64,000 nucleotides of DNA from positions 212,038,899-212,102,898 of the forward strand of contig BTPG01000005.1 in NCBI GenBank assembly GCA_036245525.1, written 5' to 3'. The notes below the pieces were generated by a model that had not been told where the DNA came from, searched no databases, and was given only the letters and a program-made list of their open reading frames with translations. Both the position numbers and the translations under genes were made by a program. Source of the stretch: Semisulcospira habei. Taxonomy: Eukaryota > Mollusca > Gastropoda > Semisulcospiridae. Shown piece after piece: positions 19,795-30,742 of the stretch. Every line of letters starts with the position of its first letter. Position 1 is the stretch's first letter.

Positions 19795-20173
19795 TAGCTG
19801 CTAATACGTGTGGGAAACGATAGCCAGACCTAATCAGTTTGTTTGAGTGATACAAATGGTCTGTCAGAGAAACACCACAGCCTGTAGTTGAACACAGTAA
19901 AGCAAAGTTAAGCTGGTTTTGGAACATCTGTAGTGGGGCTGAGAGCTACTTTCTTGCAGTTGAATCATCTGTAATTCACGGGTTTAGGTATTGATCAAAA
20001 GGATTTGGTACTTTTACTTAAGAAAAATCTCTTTCGGACACAGCTATGATGAGCGGGTTTAGTTGAATTATTTTCTATAAATATTTCGGTGCACATTGTA
20101 CTTGGCATCCACATTAAATTGAAATGGTCTTTTACTGCTTGCGTTAACGTTTGTTTGTGATTTAAATTCCATT
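19795..20173 (-). pseudogene. Decayed 5' part of the Maverick tail-anchored protein gene
   Basis: On the minus strand from an ATG at 20173 the sequence follows the first about 120 codons of the gene at 5977 (start MEFKS, then FQFNVDAKYNV), with frameshifts further on. The stretch has no useful open frame and would otherwise look empty. It ends at about 19795 where terminal-type motifs begin. Confidence 0.75.
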
Positions 20174-20197
20174 GTGCTTTTTTATGTGATAATAAAA

Positions 20198-21031
20198 ATG
20201 TTTATTACTTTAACAAATCTTCATACAAGCAAACCAGTGATTCTAACTAATGGGATTGATAATCGTGATGGTAACAAGATTGTAGCTATCCATGAAATGT
20301 TCTACACTGTAAAGAGGTTTAATGTAGAAGATGATACAAGTTATTATGGAAGATATGAACACCCTGTTAGATCAAACACTGCTACGATTTTTATACCATC
20401 TGGGTATTATGACTTTTGTACTTTAGCAGAATGTTTATAAGTGAAAGCCTTCAACTTTGTAAAGATGCATAACAAATGGAACTGCTCCCTATTGTGAAAT
20501 TATGGTTGTTAGATTTCCTAATTTACAGTTTAAAAAATTAGGTTCCAGTTTCTTTGAATCACTGTGTATATCTGTAACTAAGCAGATTGATTGATTGTAT
20601 ATTGCTTAACATCCAGACAGCAACAAGACTTTCTCAGGACTTGCCTGCACTGCTTGTGAAAAAAAGACTAAACAGAATATTGAATGTATGTCGCCAGTCG
20701 GTCTAATACGTTGAACAAACCTACAACATGGGGCCTAAATAAAGCTAAGACCATTTAGCAAGACACATCTAATATCAAGAGCTACAGGCAGCGCAGACAG
20801 TAGGGAGAGTTTAAAAAAGGCAAATACAGGTGAATGGACCAAGGGTAGACAGAAACACATGCCCCAGAGTAGAAGGGAAACCCACCCTGTGGGGCTGACC
20901 AGGGTGACCCTAGGAACTAAAAAGTAGTTAACCCCACCCAAGTCTCCCAGGGCAGACCTGGGTGGGGTGTAACTAATCAGAATGGTAAACCAGTTCTGAA
21001 GCATAATTTTAGTTTTGTCTTAGAAGTTAAG
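20198..21031 (+). pseudogene. Decayed homologue of the 5268-5952 Maverick gene
   Basis: It starts at the ATG at 20198 (AATAAAAATG) and is open to TAA at 20438, preserving N-terminal codons lost from the main copy. An internal stretch is then missing; homology resumes at about 20450-20581, is cut by a 387-bp insertion, and ends at 20977-21031 with the conserved FVLEVK tail. It shows that the main-copy gene has lost about 26 net bases near its start. Confidence 0.78.
20582..20968 (+). repeat. 387-bp SINE-like insertion with 8-bp target duplication
   Basis: It starts GCAGATTGATTGATTGTATA, includes TTGCTTAACATCCAGACAGC and ends in a GC-rich hairpin (CCCCACCC...GGGTGGGG). The direct repeat GTAACTAA at 20574-20581 and 20969-20976 flanks it, and the uninterrupted site is visible in the main Maverick near 5320. 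A related head occurs at 26940-27000. Confidence 0.75.
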
Positions 21032-21039
21032 TAAATTTC

Positions 21040-21296
21040 ACTGTCTGTGAAAAAAAAACCCAACTAAACAGAATATTGAATGTATGTCACCAGCCGGTTT
21101 AAAACGCTAAATAAAACTAAGACCATTTAGCAACACACATCCAATATCAAGAGCCACAGGCAGCGCAGACAGTAGGGAGAGTTTAAAAAATGAAAATGCA
21201 GGTGAATGGACCAAGGGTAGACAGAAATACATGCCCCAGAGTAGAGGGGAAAACCCACCCTGTGAGGCTGACCAGGGTGACCCTGGGAACTAAAAA
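21040..21296 (+). repeat. 5'-truncated second copy of the 387-bp insertion family
   Basis: Homologous to about 20655-20925 (shared GAATATTGAATGTATGTC and CAGGCAGCGCAGACAGTAGG), ending at GGGAACTAAAAA. It replaces the start of the next Maverick pseudogene. Confidence 0.72.
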
Positions 21297-21303
21297 CAGA
21301 TGA

Positions 21304-22009
21304 AAGGTAATTGATGACGCAAAAGATGATGCAGAAAGATGGTATCCTAAACTTAATCAACTTCATGATGTTACTGTAAATAATGCGCTCTGCATCTCAA
21401 AACATATGGGTAATAAGTGGGTAGTTGTTCCTGCTCCTGTTCTTGCTCCTGCAATTGTCTGTGACATAAAGTTTGATTTTATTAGCCCTTATGTAATTAC
21501 TGCAGAAGATAACATAACATTTAGAAACGTGCTTAACTCTGGGCCATTGCTTGTGAGTATTGTTCAGATATATTCCAAAGAAAATAATAGCAGAGATAAA
21601 ATAAAAATACAAAATATGAAAAACGAATGCATCTTCTTACAAATAAAAAGGGTAGATCTGCTCCAGCTGTTGTGTTTACACCAGAGAGCTTCACCATAGC
21701 TAGAGAAGCCACAATACTTTTAAAATTATCATGAGACCTTTGGAGGGTGACAAATATGCAAATATTGCACAGGGAATCAAGCTTACATGGTATAGCTCAG
21801 TAATGGAGTCACCAAAAGTCTTTATTGCTATAAGAAAAGGCTCAGATATAGAAGTATTGAGTAGTAGCCCTGCCGTTAAGGTAGTAGTCAATAAAACAAC
21901 TCTAGTGTTTCTAAATTACATAAACCTGGAACACATAGATCTTGTTTCATTTTATTACACTAGCAAATTATACACCCCTGAAGAGTTGCAAAATGTAATC
22001 GCTGATTAA
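21304..22009 (+). pseudogene. Decayed homologue of the 4354-5247 Maverick gene
   Basis: Follows the protein at 4354-5247 from its residue about 55 to the end (e.g. MGNKWVV, FDFISPYV, IAQGIKLT, LYTPEELQNVIAD). The N-terminus is lost to the upstream insertion and a frameshift lies near 21700. It ends at a TAA at 22007, like the main copy. Confidence 0.78.
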
Positions 22010-22033
22010 ATAATAAAATATCTGTCATAAAAA

Positions 22034-22573
22034 ATGGTGAACTTGTATCCGCAACTATCGCCTGATCCGTTTGTGCCTGACAGAAGATTATGAGTTGAAA
22101 GTGCAGACTCATTTCATTTAATAAATATTACAGATGCGTTGAAGTATTTGGAAGGTGAAAAGGCAAAATACTCTAGGTGTAAAAGACGATATAGTACAGT
22201 TTTCAGTTCTGTACAAAGCACATCGATGGCTGTGGGTGTGGTTTCAGCTGGTTTATCTGCTGTTGGTATTGCTCTGTTTGCAAAGGGGAATTGGTAGTAT
22301 ATTTGGGATCGCTGTTTAAGTAGTTAGTGTTGCCACAGGTCTGGCATGCTTTGGTTTGAAAGCCCTTAACAAAAGATTCATAAAAAGCTGCAGAAGCATG
22401 AAGCATTGAGTACTCTTGCTGCTGCAAAGCTGAGTAGTATGAAACTTATTATAAGTAAAGATTTAGAGGACAATAAAATCGATGATGATGAGTTTAAGAG
22501 AGTGCAGGATGATTTGGCCAATTACAAACAACCGAAGTCTGAAATTCAGAATAAGATGTGTAGTCAAACATGA
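22034..22573 (+). pseudogene. Decayed homologue of the 3711-4328 Maverick gene
   Basis: It starts at an ATG in the context CATAAAAAATGG, like the main copy. It then has an in-frame TGA near 22091 and frameshifts around 22290-22390, with recognisable stretches (KYLEGEKAKYSRCKRR). Non-coding homology to the main-copy edge continues to about 22725. Confidence 0.72.
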
Positions 22574-23161
22574 ATGTTGAAGAACTAAATATATCTTTTT
22601 TAGAAGAAGGGAAAAAATAGGGGTAAAAGAGACCATAGAAAAAGTTCAAGGTCTTCTAAACAAGAAAAGATCAGTTTTGGTAATCGTTCATTATTTTTAT
22701 CGTACACTTCACAGCTTGCTAGGCCATGGCAGACGAACCAAAGGTTTAAAGGGTGGGGCCAGTACTGCGCACACTGCACTCCACCAAAAAGCTCCACCGT
22801 GCAGGTTTTAGGAAACGTCCATGGACCATGACACAGACCATTCCAAGTCCTGTAGCAACAGATGAGGGGCGAAACGTCAGGTGAAAGATGTCACTGGAAG
22901 CCGCAGTCTCAAACCTGCATGCAGGCGGTTCAGGATATTGGTCGCCTGATGTTGACCTGGGGATGATGACATCACTCGGCATACCCTGAACGACCAAGCA
23001 GCCTTCTCTAGGGACAGCACTGCTTGCTCCACATGGAGAGGGGCCTAAAATAAGGTGGCCTAAACAAAGCTCGTCCCCTCACAACCCCAGTTAGCTAGCC
23101 ACGGTCAACGGGTATCTTCTCCTGCGGTCAGAAAACAAGAAAAAATAAACGATCCACTCTA

Positions 23162-23998
23162 ATGACGACCGGACTCAACGTAGCATGCTGGAACATCCGA
23201 ACCATGCTCAACACAGCAGACAGAGGACGCCCTGAACGTCGCTCCGCCCTCATTGCCCATGAATTGCGGAGGTTAAACATAGACATCACCGTGCTCAGCA
23301 AAGTACGTTTCTCGGACGAAGGCAGTCTCCAAGAACTTGGTGCTGTCTATACCCTCTACTGGTCAGGCAAGTCTGCATCAGAAAGACGGCTCTCAGGTGT
23401 GGGCTTCATGGTCAAGACCTCCATTGCGACAAAGCTTTAAAATTTACCAACCGGTCACTCAGACCGCATCATGTCCATGCGCCTCCCACTGAGACACCAG
23501 CAACATGTCATCTCAGTGTGTACTCCCCAGCCCTCCTGGCAGAGCCTGCAGAAAAGGACAAGTTCTACACTGACCTGCGCAGCCTCATACAGAGCACCCC
23601 TGCAGACGCCAAAGTCATCATCCTTGGTGACTTCAACGCCAGAGTGGGACAGGACTCTGAAGCCTGGAAAGGAGTCCTCAGCAAGCATGGCATCGGGAAC
23701 TGCAATGACAATGGCCGCCTACTGTTGGAGTTCTGTGCAGAGCAGCAGCTTGTCATCACCAACACTACTTTCCAGCAAAAGGACAGTCGAAAGACCACCT
23801 GGATGCATCCTCGCTCCAAACACTGGCACCTTATTGACTATGTCCTAGTGCGTCAGAGGGATCGCAGTGACGTCCTCCTCACCAGAGTGATGCCTAGCGC
23901 AGAGTGCCACACTGACCAACGCCTTGTCCGCTGCAAACTCAGGCTCCACTTCAAGCCAAAACCCAAGAAAGGGGGGGGGGGGGGGCAAGAAAAAGCTT
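23162..23998 (+). pseudogene. RTE endonuclease (EEP), frameshifted
   Basis: Begins MTTGLNVACWNIRTM, the usual start of RTE endonucleases. Motifs are ILGDFNARVG near 23625 and CHTDQRLVRCKL near 23910. The expected catalytic Glu region reads VLSKVRF instead of the usual SETR form. A frameshift lies near 23440-23520, and a G-run of about 12 at 23971 may cause another break. The nicking role is known for the family. Confidence 0.8.
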
Positions 23999-24270
23999 GA
24001 TGTTGCCAGCCTTTAGCGTGACGACATAAAAGCTGCCTTTCAGACAGATTTACAGCGCAGGCTCACAGACACAGCTGAACCAGCAGACTCCTCCCCTGAA
24101 ACACTCTGGGAACAACTGAAAACCGCTATCGCAAAATCCTCTGCAGAAGTCTTAGGTTTCGCTAGAAAGAGGAACAAAGACTGGTTTGACGATAACGACG
24201 TAGAGATTCAGGAACTCCTAGCCAAAAAAAGATCCGCCACCAGGCCCACCTAGCCCAGCCTTCCTGCCAT

Positions 24271-26412
24271 GTGAAGAAGTCTGCCTTCCGCCTCATCTGC
24301 AGCAGTCTCCAGCGCAAGCTCAGAGATCTCCAGAACGAGTGGGGGACCAGACTCGCACAGAGGACCCAGCTTTGCGCTGACAACGGTGACTACAGGGGCT
24401 TCTACGAAGCACTGAAAGCAGTGTATGGCCCTATGCACCTGATACAAAGTCCCCTGCGAAGCGCTGATAGACAGGCACTCCTCACAGATAATAACTCCAT
24501 CTTGAACCGCTGGTCGGAATACTTTCAGGACCTCTTCAGCGCTGAGCGCACTGTTCAAGAAGCAGTCATCCTCCAAATCCCACACCTTCCAGTAAAGGTT
24601 GAATTGGACGAACCGCCCACTGCTTATGAGACCCTCACAGCCATCCACCAGCTCAAGAGTGGCAAAGCAGCAGGTATTAATGGAATTCCACCAGAGATCT
24701 GGAAACATGGAGGCCCAGCACTGCACAACAAGCTCCATGACCTATTTCTCTGCTGCTGGGAGGAAGGAACACTACCAAAGGATCTCCGCGATGCAGTCAT
24801 TATCACCCTGTACAAGAACAAAGGAGAGAAGACTTTCTGCTAACAACTACCGTGGAATTACCCTTCTGTCCATTGCCGGAAAAATTCTTGCAAGGCTGCT
24901 CCTGAATCGGCTGGTACCTGCCATCGCAGAAGACTACCTCTCAGAGGGCCAGTGTGGCTTCAGAGCCAACAAGAGCACCACCGACATGGTCTTTGTGCTG
25001 AGACAGCTACAGGAGAAGTTCCGCGAGCAGAACATAGGGCTGTACGTAACGTTTGTTGACCTAACAAAAGCGTTCGACACTGTGAGCAGGCAAGGCATGT
25101 GGCAGATCCTGGAGCGACTTGGCTGTCCCCCAAAGTTCCTCAGCATGATCGTCCAGCTACACGAGGACCAGCAAGGCCAGGTCAGACTCAACAATGACCT
25201 CTCTGAACCATTCCCCATTCTCAACGGTGTGAAGCAGGGCTGTGTGCTGGCACCGACCCTCTTCACCATCTTTTTTAGCATGATGTTAAAGCAGGCCACA
25301 TTGGACCTTGTCGATGACGATGCAGTGTACATCAGGTATCGTCTCAATGGCAGTCTGTTCAACCTCAGACGACTTAAGGCCAACACCAAAACCCTAGACC
25401 AACTGATTCGTGAGCTGCTCTTTGCAGACGACGCTGCCCTCGTTGCACACACAGAGAGAGCCCTGCAGCGCATCACATCCTGCTTCGCAGATGCTGCCCA
25501 GCTCTTTGGGCTTGAGGTCAGTCTGAAAAAGACAGGTCCTCCATCAACCGGCACCCACATCACCATCTGCGAGTCTGAACTGAAGTCAGTGCACCAGTTT
25601 ACCTACCTTGGCTGCATCATCACATCAAACGCCAAGCTGGACAAGGAGCTGGACAGCAGGCTGGCAAAAGCGAACATCGCTTTCGGGCGTCTATACAAGA
25701 GGGTGTGGCACAATCAACAGCTGAAAACAGGCACCAAGATCAGCGTGTACAGTGCTGTCATCCTCACCACCCTGCTGTATGGTTCCGAGTCCTGAGCCCT
25801 CTACCACAGCCAACTACGACTCCTCGAACGCTTCCACCAGCACTGCCTGCGTACAATCCTTGGCATTCACTGGAGTGACTATGTCACAAACGTTGAGGTC
25901 CTTGAACAGGCAGAAACTGTGAGCATCGAGGCTTTACTCCTGCGGACACAGCTCCACTGAGCGGGGCACGTCTCCAGGATGGAGGATCATCACCTACCCA
26001 TGATCACCCTGTTCGGCGAGCTCGCCACTGGACACAGAGACAGAGGGGCACCAAAGAAGAGATACAAAGACTGTCTCAAGAAGTCACTTAGTGCCTGCCA
26101 AATCAACCACCGTCAGTGGTCTTCACTTGCTGCGGACCATGACACCTGGTGCTCCACCATTTACATGGTAGCTGTCTCCTTTGAGGACTCTCACAGAGCT
26201 AGCCTTACAGACAAGCGGCTCAGGAGAAAAAACAGAGATGCCGCAACTCAGAACCCTGGCCAGACCTCCCCTTGATGCCACTGCGGTCGAACCTGCCTGT
26301 CCCGGATTGGCCTCCGCAGTCACGAGCATGCCTGCAGACGTCGTGGGAAACTCCCATAGACTTTTTCCTATTGTATCTTCGTTCGCGAAGTCAATGCCAA
26401 GCCAACACTTCA
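24271..26412 (+). pseudogene. RTE reverse transcriptase with C-terminal finger, broken
   Basis: Two overlapping frames: residues up to about 24840 (GKAAGINGIPPEIWK), then from about 24830 NYRGITLLS, FVDLTKAFDTVSR, LNGVKQGCVLAPTLF and the catalytic LLFADDAALV near 25425. A TGA at 25793 follows GSES where the better copies have Trp. A further stop near 25958 and a changed tail (the expected CSHCGRTC finger is frameshifted) complete the decay. It corresponds over its last about 1 kb to the better preserved frames at 41484-42449 and 60621-61277. Confidence 0.82.
26377..26390 (+). other. Conserved UUCG-loop hairpin at the RTE 3' end
   Basis: CTTCG-TTCG-CGAAG forms a five-base-pair stem with a UUCG loop. 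The identical hairpin is kept at the 3' end of the two truncated copies (42453-42466 and 61281-61294), 15-25 bases before the insertion end. A recognition structure for the element's reverse transcriptase is inferred. Confidence 0.6.
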
Positions 26413-26494
26413 CACAGAGATGACACACTGCTCACGCCTGTCTATTTATTGCCATCAGCTCTTCCGCCAGACTATTGCTGAGAGAAAAAAAGTT

Positions 26495-26860
26495 ATTTTG
26501 TTGACCATGTAACTTGTCAAATTTGTCCAAGTAACTTGATGACTTGAGTCAAGAACTTATAAAAAGAAGTACCCAACGGAGAAAGAAACACGCTTAGAAA
26601 AGACGGGTACAACACAATTGTGTTGTACCCGTCTTTTCTAAGCGTGTTTCTTTCTCCGTTGGGTACTTCTTTGCATATTACACGCTTGGCAGTCACCTTT
26701 TTGGTCTGGATTGATTAAGAACTTATAAGAACTTATGTTAAGACTCTTATAAGAACTTGTTTTAAGTTACTTATAAGAACTTATGTCAACTAACTTTCAA
26801 AAACGTGTAGAACTAACTTTGAAGTTACTTGTCGGTTGAAGGTAATCTATTAATTTACTT
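26495..26860 (+). repeat. Resumed terminal repeat region of the second Maverick copy
   Basis: After the RTE, the sequence GACTTGAGTCAAG and repeated AAGAACTTATAAG / AACTAACTTT blocks match in style and order the reverse complement of 3290-3480. The 110-bp palindrome at 26563-26672 interrupts it. Confidence 0.5.
26563..26672. repeat. Perfect 110-bp palindrome, no spacer
   Basis: 55-base arms (starting AAAGAAGTACCCAACGG) meet at 26617/26618 (AACACAA|TTGTGTT) without a mismatch or spacer. It is non-coding. It sits inside Maverick terminal motif DNA. It could be a fold-back transposon, replication-fork hairpin product or assembly artefact. Confidence 0.9.
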
Positions 26861-26939
26861 TTTGATAACGCACAGCCTGGTAGGTACATAATTTGGTTGT
26901 GTTTTATCTGAAATGAAATGTGTGCATTGAGGTAGGAGG

Positions 26940-27010
26940 TTGATTGATTGTACATTGCTTAACGTCCCGACAGCAACAAGACTTTCTTTGGACATGTGAG
27001 GTAGGAGGGG
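26940..27010 (+). repeat. SINE head fragment
   Basis: TTGATTGATTGTACATTGCTTAACGTCCCGACAGCAACAAG-type sequence (positions 26940-26980) matches the head of the insertion at 20582. No body follows. Confidence 0.6.
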
Positions 27011-27372
27011 GTGTAGATGGGGGACAATGAAGATTAATTCTTTAATTATTAATTTAGGTGGTGTTGAAATGTCTTTAAGTTTATTTACTGAGTGCTCTAT
27101 ATGTGGGTCTGGTTTTTGTTTTAAGAGAAACGACCATGTTGGTGATAATGTACTTAATTAGTTAATCGATTTGGTCCAAATTAGGACAATGGAAATTGTC
27201 TCAGAATTCTCTATTCTCTTCTCTCTCAGGCATGATAGCTTGTTCACAAAGAGTCACGACCCCTGTGTATTTCCCAGAAAATACAGTCTGAAGTCAGAAA
27301 TATTTGGCGTTTTACACCTGACATCAGACACATATTCGAGACTTCAAATAGTGCGTAATTTTGACTGAACGA

Positions 27373-27558
27373 CAATGGCATTGAACCGTCTGTGTTGGGT
27401 TACTTCTCGGGTTACATCGTGATTTGTAGTCCTCTGAAGCTGAATGTCAGACCTCCACACCTTCGGAGCATAGATCTGATAATCATCTTCATCGGACTAC
27501 AATACCACAATGTAACCCTAGAAGTAACCCAACACAGACGATTTAATGCCTAATTGTT
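27373..27558. repeat. Hairpin MITE-like element
   Basis: Core arms 27387-27432 and 27494-27540 (CGTCTGTGTTGGGTTACTTC and its inverse) pair with about four mismatches. Weaker pairing extends outward to GGCATT at both edges and inward to the middle, so the whole segment folds into one long hairpin. Non-coding. Confidence 0.65.
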
Positions 27559-27752
27559 TACTCACAAAACTGAAAAAGTTGAAATATTTTCGTTTACAAA
27601 AATCAGACACCTGCATGTCCACTCCAAGCCACGAAGAAGCGTTAACTCTTATGAACCCCTTGTGGAGGGAGCGAACTGGCTGAACCTCTGTGAATACGTG
27701 AATTGTGTGCATTTGTTACATTCTTCTGATTTAAGAATCACGTCTGTTGCAG

Positions 27753-27869
27753 TGAACAATACATGCCTGTTGGATCAGTTCCGATGCAGCAGTGGACGAT
27801 GTTTGCCTCTGTTGGAGCGCTGTGATGGCGATAAACACTGCCCGGACGGCTCGGATGAAATAGACTGTG
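27753..27869 (+). CDS. Host exon encoding an LDL-receptor class A module
   Basis: The exon is flanked by an acceptor (CTGTTGCAG, ends 27752) and a consensus donor (GTAAGT at 27870). It is 117 bp long with both junctions in phase 1, the standard symmetric form of LDLa exons. It encodes one complete module with six cysteines and the acidic calcium-binding end ([16 protein letters not shown]). Such modules bind ligands or calcium in secreted or cell-surface proteins. No other exon of the gene is recognised in the window; it must continue outside or has been scattered by insertions. This is the clearest cellular coding exon here. Confidence 0.85.
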
Positions 27870-28024
27870 GTAAGTACAGATACATGTTGAGGCAGACGGA
27901 CCGACGGATGGACGGATCTGGCTGGCATGCTGGCATGTGTTTAGGACGAAAGCCTGACTGAAAAGCGTGAAGGAGATTCCTTTCTTCTAAGTACTTGTGC
28001 AAATGTTTATGAACGTGTCTCTCT

Positions 28025-28464
28025 AAGGGCGGTCCATGGCGCAGTGGTTAAGGCGCCTGCCACCAATGCCATAGGTGCGAGGTTCGATACCGGGTTCCGG
28101 CGTTGGACTTTTTTTCCTCTGGTAAGTGTCACCGTTAATTCGGGCGGACCTTCGGGGGTTCTTTCTCCGGGTACTCCGGTTCTTCCACCCCCCCCCCCCC
28201 CCCCCGCACACACACACACACACTTTGGTACCGGTCTCAGGCCACTTTACAAATTTCAAATACAAGCGATCAAAAATCTCTGTAACTTCAGTAGCTGAAC
28301 TGGCCCTTCGTCTGTCTTGTACTGTGTTTGTCTTAAATGGCGCAAATCCGTGTCTGTTACGTGAGTGTGTGTGTTTGGTTTCAGTTCGCGGCGCTTTGAG
28401 TCGATTTCCCCAAAATTGAGAAAAAGCGCCTATATAATAACGGTATTGTTATTATTATTATTAT
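28025..28464 (+). repeat. tRNA-derived SINE, full length, plus strand
   Basis: A box ATGGCGCAGTGGTTAAGG and B box GGTTCGATACC are followed by a body shared with the copy at 17864-18292, a C-run plus (CA)n at about 28187-28222, and the 3' tail AAAAAGCGCCTATATAATAA with (TTA)n. About 440 bp. Pol III transcription from the internal boxes is expected from the family. Confidence 0.85.
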
Positions 28465-29990
28465 CTAGGGGCTTCGAAAGAGTTGACAAGAGGGAAACTG
28501 GTATGTAGTTGTTAACATCAGTGAGATCTCTTGTCTTTGGTAAATGGATTACTTTTGCACGTTTCAAATCTTTTGAGAATGTGTTGTGCTTGGTGCACAA
28601 CTTATAAATATAGGTAAGAGATTCCACAATGTATGGGAGGTAGCGATTTTCAAAATCTTGGGGCTGATTTCGTCTATGCCTGAGGACGTTTTACCTTTCA
28701 TTGACATGATTAGCTTACCAACCTCGTGCACAGCCAATGGATAAATAGAAAAGGGATATTTGCCAGCTGTCTTATGGTCACAAAGGAAAAGCATGTTCTC
28801 GGGACAATTATACTAGTGTTGAGCTGAGCTTGAGGGGATAAGTGAGTCAACAACAGAGAGAAAGTAGTTGTTAAAAGTGTTAGCATTAAGGTTGGCAGTG
28901 ATTGCTGGGGTTTTCCTACTGCTGCCTCTAACAACAAGGTTTACAGCACGCCAGAGTGAAGACGTGTCTTTATTATCTTTGTTCAAACGATCACATAGTG
29001 ATTTCTTTGCTTGGACGACCATAGATTTAACTAGATATCGCTGTTTCTTATATTTTTGTAAACGTTTTTGTTCTCTAAGCTCGTCGAATAATTTCTTGTG
29101 TTAGCCATTGGGGTAACGTTTGATTTTTTACTCTTTTCTGTCGCAAAGGGGCACGTTTGTCTAACACACTATTAAACAGTTTATACCAAACAGACAAAGC
29201 TCTATCTGGATCAGTTTCATTCTGGACGATTTCAAACTGATTGTTGCGGAGATCAGCTAGAAAGGCAGTCTCGTTAAAATGTTTACATAAGCGAAACGTA
29301 ATAGTAGTGTGTACATGCATCTTCTGCAACGGAATCCTAGAGGACCACTCACAGACAACGGTTTAATGATCATTAGTACTGACACCGGCAACACTAACAT
29401 TAGACACGGTTTTGGGACGGTTATAGTAAATGTGGTCTATGAGTGTTGCCGTTTCTTGGGTGATCCTGGTTGGAGAGGGGACTAACTGTTTTAGGCCTAC
29501 TTGGTCCGTTGTACACTCACTCGCCGCATGTGTTTTCAACATGTCGATATTGAAGTCGCCTAACAGCAACACGTCATTGTCAGGCATATCAACGTTGTCA
29601 ACGGCGTGAAGAGAGTTATCGTACCATTCGTATGTGGCTGCTGGATTATGATACAAGAAACCGACAAAAGCTGGACGGGCTTTGGGGCATCGTATCTCTT
29701 TCCAGACACACTCGACTTCAGCAGTTTCTATGTCTACACGCCTACGAACAAGATGCTGGATTGAAGTGTGAACATAAACCGCAATGCCTGTTTGACCAGG
29801 TCCTATAGCATCGCGACGAAAGACAGCGAAATTTGGAAGACTAATTGCGTCGTCGCTGATGTTGGAATTTAAACGTGTTTCACAAAGACCAAACAGGTGG
29901 GCTGGTTCAGGCTTGTTCAAATGTACGCTCAAGTCAGACACCTTATTAAGTAAATGAAAAATGTTCAAGTTCCCGATGCGGATTGGTGTG
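28465..29990 (-). mobile_element. CR1-like LINE, 3' part missing
   Basis: On the minus strand an endonuclease region (29968 to about 29340) is followed by the linker and the N-terminal RT region (fragments near 29022, 28794 and 28627, e.g. KTSSGIDEISPKIL). The RT core is absent: the element stops at 28465 beside the SINE tail. Multiple frameshifts. It resembles the CR1 copies at 31.2-33 kb and 42.5-45.6 kb. Confidence 0.75.
29363..29968 (-). pseudogene. CR1-like endonuclease (EEP) fragment
   Basis: About 200 residues with LFGLCETRLN (catalytic Glu), GIAVYVHTSI, VLLLGDFNIDML and TNDH near the C-terminus (SDH-like). The frame ends soon after because of a change near 29360. It is part of the LINE at 28465-29990. 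Confidence 0.75.
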
Positions 29991-30742
29991 CTTTTCCTTG
30001 GAATGATCCATTGCCACTTTGGAAAAGCAACATTCAGAGTCGAAATATATCAGCAAGATGCAGTGTGCCGATAATAAAACACAGTCTACCGGTACGTGGT
30101 AAGGATAATAATAATTTTAAAAAATAATGAATATACTAATTTGCAGCACTTTACCGTCCAGCACACTTTGTCCTTACCAAGCGTGACGCCGTTTCTCAAC
30201 GGACTACAGTTAAAAGCACACCAAGCAGCAGTGGCGAGTCCGGGCCGACACACTTGACAAAGTTGCTTACGTGGGTAATTCTCTCAGTAGATGAACGCAA
30301 CCGATGGTTACTTAAAGAATCACTTAGTTCTCACTTGAAACACAATAGACGGAAGCTGTGTCGTAGAAACCAGTAGTTTAAAGCTTGTAGCGTGCGATAT
30401 TCAATATAGCAGGCTACACGCGTTAAATAACGGAATCAATCCAGAGGAATGATAAGAGCACAGATAAGGAATCGCGCAATCCCGGTAATTGCTCAAAGCA
30501 CTGCTTAAAGCAGTCTCAACACAGACAGAGGCAAGACAATGCCTTGAAATAAAACTAGGCACAGATGTTGAAATTGTCACAAATCAAGACGAGTAATGTA
30601 TCAAGCTGTCAATTTACTCGATGCGAGAAGACAGTTTAATTAACACAGGAACGAACAGCTCTGACTTTATCACACGCTGCCTCACACATCCACAATGATA
30701 AATACAGTGGTAAAATCGAAATAAAATAAAGCACCGAATTAC
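29991..30742. other. No recognised gene
   Basis: AT-rich non-coding DNA; I see no long frame, repeat copy or RNA gene. It may be intron DNA of the Gln-rich exon that ends at 30743. Confidence 0.4.

Larger units (their letters stand above)
19725..22730 (+). mobile_element. Second Maverick copy, decayed and inverted relative to the first
   Basis: From about 19795 to 22725 the sequence is homologous to main-copy positions about 6330 down to 3600, in reverse orientation: part of the 420-residue gene (minus), then homologues of the three leftmost genes (plus) and the non-coding edge. AACTAACTT/ACTTATAA motifs at 19725-19790 resemble the terminal region of the main copy. All genes are broken. The element appears to continue beyond a 3.7-kb RTE insertion at about 26495-26860. 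Confidence 0.8.
22745..26490 (+). mobile_element. RTE-like non-LTR retrotransposon, near full length
   Basis: Contains an EEP endonuclease region (23162-23998), a reverse transcriptase (24271-25795 and beyond) and a C-terminal Cys/His finger region to about 26330. The 3' end has the CTTCG-TTCG-CGAAG hairpin (26377-26390) shared with the truncated copies at 41390 and 60532. It is inserted in the terminal region of the second Maverick copy. Several frameshifts and stops make it inactive. The exact ends are not fixed. Confidence 0.82.
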
